Shown: positions 18,045 to 27,414, counted from the stretch's first letter. The stretch is DNA of 64,000 nt from Methylovorus mays (GCF_020531915.1 NZ_JAJAVG010000003.1:124001-188000), one strand, 5' to 3'. Notes: generated by a model from the sequence alone, not told the origin. Translations and numbers: made by a program.

Positions 18045-19724
18045 ATGATTCGTGCCACCCTTTTCGTCATCCGCGACTTCCGCCGTATTCGGGCCATTGC
18101 TGGCATATTGATGCGCTATGGCTGGGGCGATGTCGCCAAGCGTCTTGGGCGAGGCAGCTTCATTCGCCGGGCTGGCAATGCCCTGAATTCAGAGGCGTCG
18201 CGAGAGGTCATGAGCTTGCCATCCGAAGTGCGCGCGCGTCTTGCCATTCAGGAGCTGGGTCCCACTTTCGTGAAGTTGGGGCAAGTGCTGGCAACCCGCC
18301 CTGATATTTTTCCTCCCAACTGGATTGCCGAATTCGCCAAGCTGCAGGATCAAGTGCCGCCGGTTGCCTTTGAGGCGCTGCTACCCGAGCTGGAAAAAGC
18401 CTTGGGCCGTTCGCCGTTTGATGTGTTTCGTGATTTTCAGGTAGAGCCGATTGCGGGCGCTTCCATTGCCCAGGTCCACCTTGCCAAGTTACAGGATGGC
18501 ACGCCGGTGGTACTTAAAATCCGTCGCCCGAATGTGCAGCAAAGCATTGATGCCGACCTGCGACTGCTGATGCATCTGGGTAAGCTGGTGGAGGCTGAGT
18601 TTGAGCAGGCGCGCCGCTTTCAGCCCGAGGAAATCATCAGTCAGTTTTCCAAATCGCTTAAGCGCGAGTTGGATCTGGCGTTGGAAGGGCGCAATACCGA
18701 ACGCTTTGCCCATAACTTTGCCAAGGATAAAAACGTCAAGTTTGCCAAGATATTCTGGGAGTTCAGCAGCGAGAGCGTGCTGGTCATGGAGCATATTGAT
18801 GGCATCGCTGGCAATGCACTGCAAGAAGCGCGTGAGGCTGGGCTTGATCTGAAATTGCTGGCTGAGCGTGGTGCCAATGCGGTGCTGAAGATGGTGCTGA
18901 TTGATGGTTTTTTTCATGCCGATCCGCATCCTGGCAATATTTTTTATTTGGAAAACAACCGTGTTGCCATTATCGATTGCGGCATGGTGGGGCGTATTTC
19001 GTTTGAGCGCCGTGGCGAAATTGCCGATTTGCTGGCAGCGCTGGTGTCACGCGATATTGAAACCCTGCGCGATATCCTCATCATCTGGGCAGGGGATGCT
19101 GATGTGGACGAGGCCAAGCTGAGTGCTGATGTCGATGAATTCATCTGCAATTATGACAATGCGCCGCTCAAGCATCTCAAATTCAGTGCCTTGCTGAATG
19201 ACCTGACGACCATCATGCGTGAGAATCACCTGTCGGTGCCGCCTGACCTCACCATGTTGTTCAAGGCGCTGGTGACGCTGGAAGGCCTGGGAAGGCAGCT
19301 GGACCCCGATTTCCAGATTGTCAGCCACCTAACGCCATTCGTGAAAAAAATCATTATTGATCGCTATATGCCGAGCACCCTGTTCAAGCGCGGGCGACGT
19401 GGCATCAGCAGTATTGCCAGTGCAATCACCGAGTTGCCGGGCGATGTTTCGCAAGTACTGAAAGAAGCCGGGCGCGGCAAGCTGAAGATAAATCTCGATC
19501 TTAAGCGGCTGGATCACTTTGGACATCAGCTTGATCACAGTACTAATCGTCTTACCATGGCCATGATTACGGCGGCGCTGATTGTAGGCTCGTCTATCGT
19601 CATGACGGTGCGCGGTGGTCCTACCTTGTTTGGCTTGCCAGCCTTTGGCTTCATTGGCTTTTTCCTGGCCTTTGTTATCGGCGTCATGCTGGTGATTTCC
19701 ATCTGGCGATCCGGGCGGGATTGA
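18045..19724 (+). CDS. ubiB: UbiB, ABC1/ADCK-type atypical kinase for ubiquinone synthesis
   Basis: The 559-residue protein is full length. It has the family-specific KxGQ helix (LGPTFVKLGQVLATRPDIFP), the Ala-rich nucleotide loop GASIAQVHLAKLQDG, the lysine in VVLKIRRP, and the catalytic and metal motifs HADPHPGNIFY and IDCGMVGR. Two membrane helices lie at the C-terminus (about residues 500-555). UbiB supports the hydroxylation steps of ubiquinone synthesis, probably by extracting or presenting lipid precursors using ATPase activity. With coq7 nearby, the window holds two ubiquinone genes, though not in one operon. Confidence 0.94.
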   Translation: MIRATLFVIRDFRRIRAIAGILMRYGWGDVAKRLGRGSFIRRAGNALNSEASREVMSLPSEVRARLAIQELGPTFVKLGQVLATRPDIFPPNWIAEFAKLQDQVPPVAFEALLPELEKALGRSPFDVFRDFQVEPIAGASIAQVHLAKLQDGTPVVLKIRRPNVQQSIDADLRLLMHLGKLVEAEFEQARRFQPEEIISQFSKSLKRELDLALEGRNTERFAHNFAKDKNVKFAKIFWEFSSESVLVMEHIDGIAGNALQEAREAGLDLKLLAERGANAVLKMVLIDGFFHADPHPGNIFYLENNRVAIIDCGMVGRISFERRGEIADLLAALVSRDIETLRDILIIWAGDADVDEAKLSADVDEFICNYDNAPLKHLKFSALLNDLTTIMRENHLSVPPDLTMLFKALVTLEGLGRQLDPDFQIVSHLTPFVKKIIIDRYMPSTLFKRGRRGISSIASAITELPGDVSQVLKEAGRGKLKINLDLKRLDHFGHQLDHSTNRLTMAMITAALIVGSSIVMTVRGGPTLFGLPAFGFIGFFLAFVIGVMLVISIWRSGRD

Positions 19725-19875
19725 GCAAAACTTGCGGCAGCTCTACGGCGGGGCACTCCGTTTCACGGGTCGCCCCAAATTGGTGCAAAAACTCATGTGT
19801 TGTTAGGAGTTCCTCTTCAAGATGATGATTTCTATCGACATTATGCGCTGGCACGCGGTTTGCGTAAGCTAAGTC

Positions 19876-21306
19876 ATGGATACTACCCTTCAAACTGCAT
19901 TCGATGAGATGCAACTGCCAGCGGGGGCGGTACGCGAGATCTATACCGCCTATGCTGACTGGTTGCGCGATGTTCCCCACCAACAGCTGGAAAGCAAGCG
20001 GCAGGAAGCCGAGCTGCTGTTTCGCCGCGTAGGCATTACATTCAATGTCTACGGTGAAACCGCGGGTGCCGAGCGCCTGATCCCATTTGATGTGATTCCG
20101 CGACTGCTGGCGGCCAAAGAGTGGAAGGTATTGTCGGATGGGGCGATTCAGCGGGTGCGCGCGCTGAACATGTTCCTTAATGATATCTACCACAACAAGG
20201 ACATCATCAAGGCAGGCATTGTCCCGGCCAGTATCCTCGCCAATACCCAATACCGCCCCGAGATGCATGGGGTGGACGTGCCGAATGGCATATATGCCCA
20301 TATCGCCGGTGTCGATATCGTGCGCACCAGCGAAAGCCAGTTTTATGTGCTGGAAGACAACCTGCGCACGCCATCCGGGGTTTCCTACATGCTGGAAGAC
20401 CGCAAGATGATGATGCGACTTTTCCCCGAACTGTTCCGCCGTTATTCCATCGCGCCGGTCGAGCATTACCCGCAAGTCCTGCTGAATAATCTGCGCGCGG
20501 TGGCCCAGCCCGGCGTGCAAGAGCCGACGGTGGTGCTGCTGACGCCAGGCGCCTATAACAGCGCCTATTTTGAACATGCCTTTATTGCGCAGCAGATGGG
20601 CATCGAGCTGGTCGAAGGCCAGGATCTGTTTGTGCGCAACAATGCGGTGTATATGCGCACGACCGAAGGCCCCAAACGCGTCGACGTCATCTACCGCCGC
20701 ATAGATGATGATTTCCTTGACCCATTGAGCTTCCGCCCCGACTCCATGCTGGGGGTGCCCGGTTTGCTGACGGTCTACCGCAACGGTGGGGTTACCTTGG
20801 CCAATGCCGTGGGTACCGGTGTTGCCGATGACAAGGCGACTTATACCTATGTGCCTGAGATGATCCGGTTTTACCTGGGTGAAGAGCCCATCCTTTCCAA
20901 TGTGCCCACGTATGAACTCAGCAAGGAAGATGACCTCAAGTATGTGCTAGATCACCTGCCTGAGCTGGTGGTGAAGGAAGTGCAGGGGTCTGGTGGTTAC
21001 GGCATGCTGGTGGGGCCTAGCGCCAGCAAGAAGGAGATTGAGGAATTCCGTTTGCGTATTCTTTCCAATCCCGCCAATTACATTGCCCAGCCAACGCTGG
21101 CGCTTTCCACCTGCCCGACACTGGTCGAGCAGGGCATTGCGCCCCGGCATGTGGATTTACGGCCATTCGTGCTTTCCGGCAAGACGGTTACCCTGGTGCC
21201 AGGAGCCTTGTGCCGTGTGGCATTGCGAGAGGGATCGCTGGTGGTCAACTCATCCCAGGGTGGCGGTACCAAGGACACCTGGGTGCTGAATGACACCGGC
21301 ATGTAA
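19876..21306 (+). CDS. Circularly permuted ATP-grasp protein (type 2)
   Basis: The 476-residue protein matches the DUF404/DUF407 circularly permuted ATP-grasp family: IFNVYGE-type start (GITFNVYGETAGAERLIPFD), the segment VLEDNLRTPSGVSYMLEDRKMMMRLFPELF, and the ATP-binding loop VVKEVQGSGGYGMLVGP. The C-terminal part has RHVDLRPFVLSG and the final GGGTKDTWVL. It should form an amide or peptide bond using ATP; the substrate is unknown. It heads a four-gene run with alpha-E, transglutaminase and a VOC-like gene, the first three of which are a known conserved association. Confidence 0.9.
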   Translation: MDTTLQTAFDEMQLPAGAVREIYTAYADWLRDVPHQQLESKRQEAELLFRRVGITFNVYGETAGAERLIPFDVIPRLLAAKEWKVLSDGAIQRVRALNMFLNDIYHNKDIIKAGIVPASILANTQYRPEMHGVDVPNGIYAHIAGVDIVRTSESQFYVLEDNLRTPSGVSYMLEDRKMMMRLFPELFRRYSIAPVEHYPQVLLNNLRAVAQPGVQEPTVVLLTPGAYNSAYFEHAFIAQQMGIELVEGQDLFVRNNAVYMRTTEGPKRVDVIYRRIDDDFLDPLSFRPDSMLGVPGLLTVYRNGGVTLANAVGTGVADDKATYTYVPEMIRFYLGEEPILSNVPTYELSKEDDLKYVLDHLPELVVKEVQGSGGYGMLVGPSASKKEIEEFRLRILSNPANYIAQPTLALSTCPTLVEQGIAPRHVDLRPFVLSGKTVTLVPGALCRVALREGSLVVNSSQGGGTKDTWVLNDTGM

Positions 21307-21407
21307 GCGCGGACTTGAAGCTTAAGCAGTTGCAGGCCGCTACGATAATGTAAAAAAAGAGGGAATTCCGGCAACGCAACGCCGGACCTCTCGGAAAAGG
21401 GTTCAAA

Positions 21408-22355
21408 GTGTTAAGCAGAACGGCGGATCACCTCTACTGGATGGCACGTTACATTGAGCGTGCCGAGAATATGGCACGTGTGCTGGATGTGACATACAAC
21501 ATGTCACTGGTGCCGAATGCGGCCCAGAGTGAAGCGGCATTGTGGCAACCCGCGGTGGAGATTGCTGGCAACACTGAACTGTTTGAAAAAAATTACGGTG
21601 AGTACACGGCCGCAAACGTCATCCAGTACATGTCCATGGACGATGCCAATCCGTCCAGCATTTACAACTCCTTGCGCAGTGCACGTGAGAATGCACGGGC
21701 GGTGCGGGTGGCCATGTCTTCCGAAACCTGGGAAAACATCAACACCCTCTGGCTGGAATTCAGTCAGTTCATCGGTATTCGGCTGGTGGAGAGCGGGCTT
21801 AGCGTGTTTTGTGACTGGGTCAAATCCCGCTCGCACCTGTTTCGCGGCGTGAGCTTTGGCACCATGTTGCGCGATGATGCGTTCCGCTTTGTGCGGCTGG
21901 GGACGTTTATCGAGCGGGCGGACAACACCGCCCGGTTGCTGGATGTGAAATACCATTTGCTGTTGCCCGAAGGCGAAGAAGTTGGGGGCGCGGTGGATTA
22001 TTACGAGTGGAGTGCGGTGTTGCATTCGGTGTCCGCTTTCCAGGCTTACCAGAAAGTATTCAGCGATACCATCGTGCCATGGCGGGTGGCGGAGCTGCTG
22101 GTGCTGCGGGGGGATATGCCGCGTTCGCTGCTGGCTTGTTACGACGAAATCACCATTATTCTGGGGCAGCTATCTGGACGGCAGAATAATGAATGCCGCC
22201 GACTGGCAGGCGAGCTGCATGCCAAGCTGCGCTATGCGCGCATGCGCGATATTTTCCAGGACGGGCTGCACGAATTCCTGGAAGACTTTATTGTCAGCAA
22301 TAACAGGCTCGGTGGCGAAATCCAGCGTACCTATCTCAATGTGCACGGCGGCTAA
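21408..22355 (+). CDS. Alpha-E domain protein (DUF403)
   Basis: The 315-residue all-helical protein starts at GTG 21408 with AAAAGG upstream. It begins with the diagnostic MLSRTADHLYWMARYIERAENMARVLDVTY and contains SARENARAVRVAMSSETWENINTLW and FVRLGTFIERADNTARLLDVKYHLLL. The family is of unknown function and nearly always sits next to the circularly permuted ATP-grasp gene, so the two products are thought to work together. A small hairpin (TCCGGC/GCCGGA, 21367-21386) lies between it and the ATP-grasp gene. Confidence 0.9.
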   Translation: MLSRTADHLYWMARYIERAENMARVLDVTYNMSLVPNAAQSEAALWQPAVEIAGNTELFEKNYGEYTAANVIQYMSMDDANPSSIYNSLRSARENARAVRVAMSSETWENINTLWLEFSQFIGIRLVESGLSVFCDWVKSRSHLFRGVSFGTMLRDDAFRFVRLGTFIERADNTARLLDVKYHLLLPEGEEVGGAVDYYEWSAVLHSVSAFQAYQKVFSDTIVPWRVAELLVLRGDMPRSLLACYDEITIILGQLSGRQNNECRRLAGELHAKLRYARMRDIFQDGLHEFLEDFIVSNNRLGGEIQRTYLNVHGG

Positions 22356-22377
22356 GGCGAACTAACGGGTTACGGCA

Positions 22378-23187
22378 ATGCTACTTAATATTGAACATCG
22401 CACGACCTATCAATACAGCGAGGTGGTGAATTACACCATCCAGCTTTTGCGTCTGACGCCACAAAACGGTTTCGGCCAGCAGGTATTGCGCTGGGAAATT
22501 CGCGTTAATGGCCATTTGCAACCGCACAAGGATACCTACGGCAATCATGCTCACACCCTGGTGGTGGATGCGCCGCATGAAGAGATCAGTATCGTGGCAT
22601 CAGGCGAAGTGGAAACCGGTCTGAATGTATTGCCTATCAATGATGGCTTGCCCACGCCGATTTATCTGCGTCCTACGCCATTGACGGAGATGGACGAGAA
22701 CCTGACGGCCTTTGTTGACGGGTTCAAGGTCACGCATCCGAAACTGCAGGAGCCTGCGGCGCTGCAAGCTCTGATGGATGCCATCATTGACCGTGTGCCG
22801 TATGTAAAAGGGCAGACGGCGGTGGAAACCTCTGCGGCCAAGGCGTTTGCCCTGGGCTCGGGTGTTTGTCAGGATCATGCCCATATTTTTATTGCCTGCT
22901 GCCGCTATCTTGGCGTGCCGGCGCGCTATGTCAGCGGTTATTTGTTCACCCCGGATGGCAGCCTGATGGAAAGCCATGCCTGGGCCGATGCCTGGCTGGA
23001 CGACATTGGCTGGATCAGTTTCGATGTGACCAATCGCTGCCGTACCAATGGCGTGCATGTGCGGCTGGCGACCGGTCTGGATTATCGTGATGCCTGCCCC
23101 ATTAGCGGCGTGCGCAATGGTGGCGGTGTGGAAACCATGTCGGTCAAGGTCGTTGTCCATCAGATGCAGCAGCAAGCCCAGCAATAA
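22378..23187 (+). CDS. Transglutaminase-like cysteine peptidase
   Basis: The 269-residue protein has an N-terminal beta-domain (LLNIEHRTTYQYSEVVNYTIQLLRLTP) and a transglutaminase-like core. The catalytic triad is visible: Cys in GSGVCQDHAHIFIACCR, His in MESHAWADAWL and Asp in GWISFDVTN. In this gene neighbourhood such proteins are thought to cleave, or reverse, the amide bonds made by the ATP-grasp partner. There is no signal peptide. It begins 22 bases after the alpha-E gene and is surely in the same operon. Confidence 0.9.
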   Translation: MLLNIEHRTTYQYSEVVNYTIQLLRLTPQNGFGQQVLRWEIRVNGHLQPHKDTYGNHAHTLVVDAPHEEISIVASGEVETGLNVLPINDGLPTPIYLRPTPLTEMDENLTAFVDGFKVTHPKLQEPAALQALMDAIIDRVPYVKGQTAVETSAAKAFALGSGVCQDHAHIFIACCRYLGVPARYVSGYLFTPDGSLMESHAWADAWLDDIGWISFDVTNRCRTNGVHVRLATGLDYRDACPISGVRNGGGVETMSVKVVVHQMQQQAQQ

Positions 23188-23217
23188 GCGCCACCGTCAT
23201 ACCCAAGGAATCAGCAC

Positions 23218-24435
23218 ATGAACTCTCTCGGCTTTGCCCGTCACGGCGATAAGGAAAACTCGCCATTTTTTGAAGAATATCTGGTGCGCCTGCTGGAAGA
23301 GCGTGACCGTGTCGGCCTGACTGACATGATTCACGAAATAGATGCGCTGATGATTACGGTGGATCCTGGACACTCCATCCAGTACATCGCCGAGCTGGCG
23401 CTGATGACGCCGTATCATTACCTGGTCACGCTGGAAAGCGAAAGCCATTGGACGCATATTCTGCGGATTGATCTGGAGTCGCCAGATATTCTGGTGCGCG
23501 AAGTCAAAGACCCCAACTTGCGCGGGATTTTCCGCGCCCTGAATGAGGTATACCCGGTTGGCGCCCGCAAGCCCAACAGCCGCTACATGGGGGAAGTGTT
23601 GCGCGTCAGCAATCTGCACGAAGTCAGCCGTCTGCAACAGGCGCGCGAATTCCGCTTTTTCAGCCAGGATGAAGTGCGCAAGCTGGAGCTGCCTGGCAAT
23701 CTGGCCGTGAGCAAACCCTCGCCCTATACCCATAACATCATTGCCTATCTGGAGCGCGAGCCGCAGGAACTGCGAGTGTATGCGCTCGGTGTCAGTCGCA
23801 TCGATAATGAAGTGCAGGCGGTCTACGAGCAGGCCAAGAATACGCAGGCCAAGCTTGGTATTGATCAACTGCTGCTGCCACTGGATCACCTGGCGACGCG
23901 CGTCTATAGCCAGAACCGCGAACTGGCGATTCTGGAATACCTGTCCTGGTCGAGCTACTATTTCTGGGGCGCCTACAACATTCACGACCAGAACTCGTCG
24001 ACCAATGTCACTAAGAGCGTGCATGGCATTCCGGAATCCAAGAGTCCGGCCAAAGTGTTTACTGCCAATAACACGCCTTATTTCGTCAACCATCTGGAAA
24101 AACTGCCTTCGCCGACCGAGACCTTTGTGCGCAACTATGGCCCGCGTCTGCACCACATGGCGATCGCCGTGCGCGATGGCGAAACGCAGGGGCTGGAGAA
24201 TATTGATTACGTGGTGAACTCCATCGCCGAACAGGGCAAAGGTTTCCTGCTGGATGTGATCGGCTCCAAGAGTGAGGGGCTGAAACAGATTTTCTCCAAT
24301 GCTTCCGAACACTCTTCGCTCATCATTGAGTATGTGCAGCGCTTCGGCAGCTTCGACGGCTTCTTTACCAAGGACAACGTTGCGGTTCTTACCGAAGCAG
24401 CAGGCCGCGAAGAGGGCGTGCAAGCCGTGGTCTGA
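23218..24435 (+). CDS. Hypothetical protein with HPPD-like VOC C-terminal half
   Basis: The 405-residue protein is fourth in the ATP-grasp cassette, with AAGGAA before ATG 23218. The C-terminal half resembles 4-hydroxyphenylpyruvate dioxygenase. A possible first metal ligand is His224 (LDHLATRVY), the second is His312 or His313 (LHHMAIAV), and the third is Glu371 in IIEYVQRFG, followed by the GF...N...L.E helix that closes the HPPD active site. The N-terminal half (about 1-170) has no motif I can name, apart from a Glu/Arg-rich helix. I infer a non-heme iron oxygenase or a structural relative. This is based on motifs read by eye, and the family name is not certain. Confidence 0.6.
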   Translation: MNSLGFARHGDKENSPFFEEYLVRLLEERDRVGLTDMIHEIDALMITVDPGHSIQYIAELALMTPYHYLVTLESESHWTHILRIDLESPDILVREVKDPNLRGIFRALNEVYPVGARKPNSRYMGEVLRVSNLHEVSRLQQAREFRFFSQDEVRKLELPGNLAVSKPSPYTHNIIAYLEREPQELRVYALGVSRIDNEVQAVYEQAKNTQAKLGIDQLLLPLDHLATRVYSQNRELAILEYLSWSSYYFWGAYNIHDQNSSTNVTKSVHGIPESKSPAKVFTANNTPYFVNHLEKLPSPTETFVRNYGPRLHHMAIAVRDGETQGLENIDYVVNSIAEQGKGFLLDVIGSKSEGLKQIFSNASEHSSLIIEYVQRFGSFDGFFTKDNVAVLTEAAGREEGVQAVV

Positions 24436-24512
24436 TGGTGCACCCTCCGTGCGCAGACGCTAGGGTCGCTTTGCGGTAAAATGCGGGCTTCCCCCCAGCC
24501 TAGCCCTTCGCC

Positions 24513-26429
24513 ATGACCGCTCACCGTCGCCAACTTGAACTGCTCGCCCCTGCCCGTAATGCTGATTTTGGCATTGAGGCCGTTCGCCATGGGGCCGATG
24601 CGGTGTATATCGGTGGCCCGGCATTTGGTGCTCGCGCCAAGGCCGAAAACTCCGTCGCCGACATTGCGCGCCTGGTGCAATACGCCCATCGCTTCCGTGC
24701 CGAAGTGTTTGTCGCGTTCAATACCATTTTTCATGATAACGAAATCGAAGCTGCCCGTGACATGACCTGGCAGCTTTACGAAGCGGGTGTTGACGCGCTC
24801 ATCGTGCAGGATATGGGCCTGCTGGAAATGGACATTCCGCCCATTCAACTGCACGCCAGCACGCAAACCGATATTCGTACCGTGGAAAAAGCGGTGTTTC
24901 TGGATCAAGTGGGTTTCAGCCAGATCGTGCTGGCGCGTGAGATGGATATCCAGACCATCCGCAAAGTCGCGGATGCGACACAATGCAACCTCGAGTTCTT
25001 CATCCATGGCGCGCTGTGTGTTGCCTTCAGTGGGCAGTGCTATATCAGTCACGCCCATACCGGCCGCAGTGCCAATCGCGGCGAATGTTCCCAGGAATGC
25101 CGCCTGCCATACACGCTGGAAGACAGCAAAGGCCGTATCCTCGCCAAAGACAAGCACCTGCTTTCCATGAAAGACAACGATCAGAGTGCCAATCTGCGTG
25201 CGCTCATCGACGCCGGTGTCAGCTCGTTTAAGATCGAGGGGCGCTACAAAGACCTGGCCTACGTCAAAAATGCCACTGCGCATTATCGCCAGCTGCTGGA
25301 TGAGATTCTGCTGGATCTGCCCGACTATGCGCGTGCGTCTTCCGGGCGCTGCAGCTATACCTTCACTCCGCAACCTGAAAAAACCTTCAATCGCAGCACC
25401 ACCGAGTATTTCATCCATGGCCGTGGCGAAGATGTGGGCGCGTTTGATACGCCCAAGTTTGCCGGAGAAGAAATCGGCAAGGTGACCAAAGTCGGTCCGG
25501 ATTATTTTGAGGTGGAAAGTCAGCTGGAATTGCACAACGGCGATGGCGTGTGCTTTTTTGATGTACATAAAGAGCTGGTCGGCATGCGCATCAATACCGT
25601 CAACGGTAAGCGCCTGTATCCGAATGAAATGCCTGCGGACATACGCCGCAACATGACGCTGTATCGCAATCGCGACCAAGCCTATATGCGTCTGCTGGAA
25701 AAAGACTCTGCCACCCGCCGCATCAGCGTCGATATGGTGTTTTATGAAACGCGCGATGGTTTTGCGCTGGATCTGGTCGACGAAGATGGCGTGACGGCCC
25801 ACGCCCAATGTCTGGCGGAAAAGCAGCCTGCCCAGCAGGCCGAGAAAGCCTATGCCAGCTTGCGCGATAACCTGACCAAGCTGGGTAATACCGATTTTCA
25901 GGCCAGAGATATCCGGCTTGAGCTTGGACAGCCCTGGTTTCTGGCGGCGTCCATCATTAACGGCCTGCGCCGCGATGCGGTATCTGCGCTGGAAGAAACG
26001 CGGCTGCAAACCTATCCCCGCCCGCAACCGGCTATTCCCGCCCAGCCACCCGCGGTTTATCCGGAAGATACCCTGAGCTATCTCGCCAACGTCTACAACA
26101 AGCATGCGCGCGCGTTTTATGAAAAGCATGGTGTCAGCGCCATTGCCGCTGCCTATGAAGCCAATGAAGAGCTGGGTGAAGTGCCTGTCATGATTACCAA
26201 GCACTGTCTGCGCTACAGCTACGCCATGTGCCCCAAGGAGGCCAAAGGTGTTATCGGGGTGCAGGGGACGATTACCGCCGAGCCCATGACGCTGATCAGC
26301 GGCAAGGACAGGATCACCCTCAAGTTTGACTGCAAACGGTGTGAGATGCATGTTATGGGCAAGGTGCGCAAGCCTGTGCTCGCCATGCCGCCGCCGCAGC
26401 CTGTGCAGTTTTTTGCCAAGCGGCCATGA
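24513..26429 (+). CDS. rlhA: U32-family protein, RlhA-like (23S rRNA hydroxylation)
   Basis: The 638-residue protein starts LELLAPARNADFGIEAVRHGADAVYIGG, the common N-terminus of U32 proteins. It carries the signature EFFIHGALCVAFSGQCYISHAHTGRSANRGECSQECRLPY. Its length and long C-terminal extension, including HCLRYSYAMCPKE and LKFDCKRCEM with four cysteines that could bind an iron-sulfur cluster, match E. coli RlhA (YdcP), not the shorter TrhP. RlhA is needed for 5-hydroxycytidine in 23S rRNA and takes prephenate as its likely oxygen-related substrate. It probably is not a peptidase despite the family name. Confidence 0.82.
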   Translation: MTAHRRQLELLAPARNADFGIEAVRHGADAVYIGGPAFGARAKAENSVADIARLVQYAHRFRAEVFVAFNTIFHDNEIEAARDMTWQLYEAGVDALIVQDMGLLEMDIPPIQLHASTQTDIRTVEKAVFLDQVGFSQIVLAREMDIQTIRKVADATQCNLEFFIHGALCVAFSGQCYISHAHTGRSANRGECSQECRLPYTLEDSKGRILAKDKHLLSMKDNDQSANLRALIDAGVSSFKIEGRYKDLAYVKNATAHYRQLLDEILLDLPDYARASSGRCSYTFTPQPEKTFNRSTTEYFIHGRGEDVGAFDTPKFAGEEIGKVTKVGPDYFEVESQLELHNGDGVCFFDVHKELVGMRINTVNGKRLYPNEMPADIRRNMTLYRNRDQAYMRLLEKDSATRRISVDMVFYETRDGFALDLVDEDGVTAHAQCLAEKQPAQQAEKAYASLRDNLTKLGNTDFQARDIRLELGQPWFLAASIINGLRRDAVSALEETRLQTYPRPQPAIPAQPPAVYPEDTLSYLANVYNKHARAFYEKHGVSAIAAAYEANEELGEVPVMITKHCLRYSYAMCPKEAKGVIGVQGTITAEPMTLISGKDRITLKFDCKRCEMHVMGKVRKPVLAMPPPQPVQFFAKRP

Positions 26430-26558
26430 GTGCATCATGCGGCAATGACAGCCTGGGGGGAATAAATTCGTGTCAACGCTGTAAAAACCGGTAAACCCGG
26501 CTGATCGTCCTTGGCTGTCTGCTTATACTCATGGCTCCTTTATCTGGGAGTTCTTGCT

Positions 26559-26819
26559 ATGCGTTCCACCAATATCCTTATTACCATCGCGTTGCTGTCG
26601 TCGGCCTCACTCGCGTCGGCAGACGCACCGCCGCCTCCACCCCCGCAAGATTTTGCTGCCGCCAGGCAGGCGGCCATTCAGCGGCTTAATGCCGAGCTTG
26701 CCTGCGTGCAGGCTGCCAAAACGCCGCAGGCATTGCAGCAATGCCATCCGCGTCCACCGGCAGGTCCTGAAGGCCGTCCACAGAACGCACCGCCGGGGCC
26801 GCCGCCTTCTTCCTGGTAA
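26559..26819 (+). CDS. Small secreted proline-rich protein
   Basis: The 86-residue product begins with a signal peptide (MRSTNILITIALLSSASLASA). The mature part has a PPPPPP run, a helix (AARQAAIQRLNAELACVQAAKTPQALQQC) with two cysteines that could form a disulfide, and a proline/glycine-rich tail. I do not recognise a family. ATG 26559 is preceded by GGGAG, and the track frame upstream has no ribosome site. It lies just before rnpB. Confidence 0.55.
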   Translation: MRSTNILITIALLSSASLASADAPPPPPPQDFAAARQAAIQRLNAELACVQAAKTPQALQQCHPRPPAGPEGRPQNAPPGPPPSSW

Positions 26820-26852
26820 GGTGGGGTCGCGCCGGACTCTCATGCGCTCGCG

Positions 26853-26861
26853 TGTTAGAAT
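26853..26861 (+). promoter_or_regulatory. Extended -10 promoter of rnpB
   Basis: TGTTAGAAT fits an extended -10 element (TGn plus TAGAAT) and ends seven bases before the first base of the RNase P helix P1. No good -35 box is visible. Confidence 0.6.
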
Positions 26862-26867
26862 GCACGC

Positions 26868-27168
26868 GGAAGTTGGCTGGACAGTCGCCGCCCGCGCAAG
26901 TGGGGGGAGGAAAGTCCGGGCTCCGCAGAGCAGGATGACGGCTAACGGCCGTACGCCGTGAGGCGAGGAATAGGGCCACAGAGACGAGCGTATTAAGTTA
27001 CGGTGAAACGCGGTAACCTCCATCCGGAGCAAGACCAAATAGGGTAGCAAGGCGTGGCTCGCGCTGCTACCGGGTAGGTTGCTTGAGCGTACGAGCAATC
27101 GTGCGCCTAGATGAATGACTGTCACGCATCGCAAGATGCGACAGAACCCGGCTTATCGGCCAACTTCC
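26868..27168 (+). ncRNA. rnpB: RNase P RNA, bacterial type A
   Basis: The catalytic RNA of RNase P removes the 5' leader from tRNA precursors. The ends pair as helix P1: GGAAGTTGGC at 26868-26877 with GCCAACTTCC at 27159-27168. The universally conserved core is present: GAGGAAAGTCCGGGCTCC at about 26915-26932, the AGGGTAGCAAGGCG and GGTAGGTTGCTTGAGCG segments, and the 3' core ACAGAACCCGGCTTATCGG. About 300 nt is typical for betaproteobacteria. A T-rich run (27169-27180) directly after P1 should serve as the terminator. Confidence 0.97.
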
Positions 27169-27385
27169 TTTTCCTTTTTTACCGATTTCCCCCAGTTTTT
27201 TGACCCGATTTACACCACTTTTCCCCACCTGATTATCGAGTACCTCACGATTCAGTCACATCAAAGATTGTTCTCACAAAGCACTTTCAGTTAATAGGCT
27301 ATCCCCTTATTTTTAAACAACTAATTTTTTATAAGCAAAATTCGCTAAGTCATTGTCCCGTAAAGGAAAAATAGCAAAAAACCGC
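27169..27385. other. AT-rich spacer between rnpB and the mraZ promoter
   Basis: I see no gene here. It begins with the T-rich rnpB terminator tail. On the minus strand, GTGGGGA (27222-27228) and GTGGTGT (27212-27218) stand exactly 10 bp apart, with a weaker TCGGGTC another 10 bp on. These resemble MraZ boxes in the opposite orientation to the four described below. Confidence 0.6.
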
Positions 27386-27414
27386 TTGCATGCCCTAATT
27401 TTTTTAACTATAGT
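27386..27414 (+). promoter_or_regulatory. Promoter of the dcw cluster
   Basis: TTGCAT (27386-27391) and TATAGT (27409-27414) are separated by 17 bp. Transcription would start near 27421, about 100 bases upstream of mraZ. The -10 box is overlapped by the first MraZ repeat. Confidence 0.65.

Noticed and set aside
24207-26438. 743-codon open frame on the minus strand opposite rlhA
   Set aside because: It mirrors a strongly supported U32 gene; its protein has no recognisable domain and has the His/Gln/Arg-rich composition typical of antisense frames in GC-rich genes.
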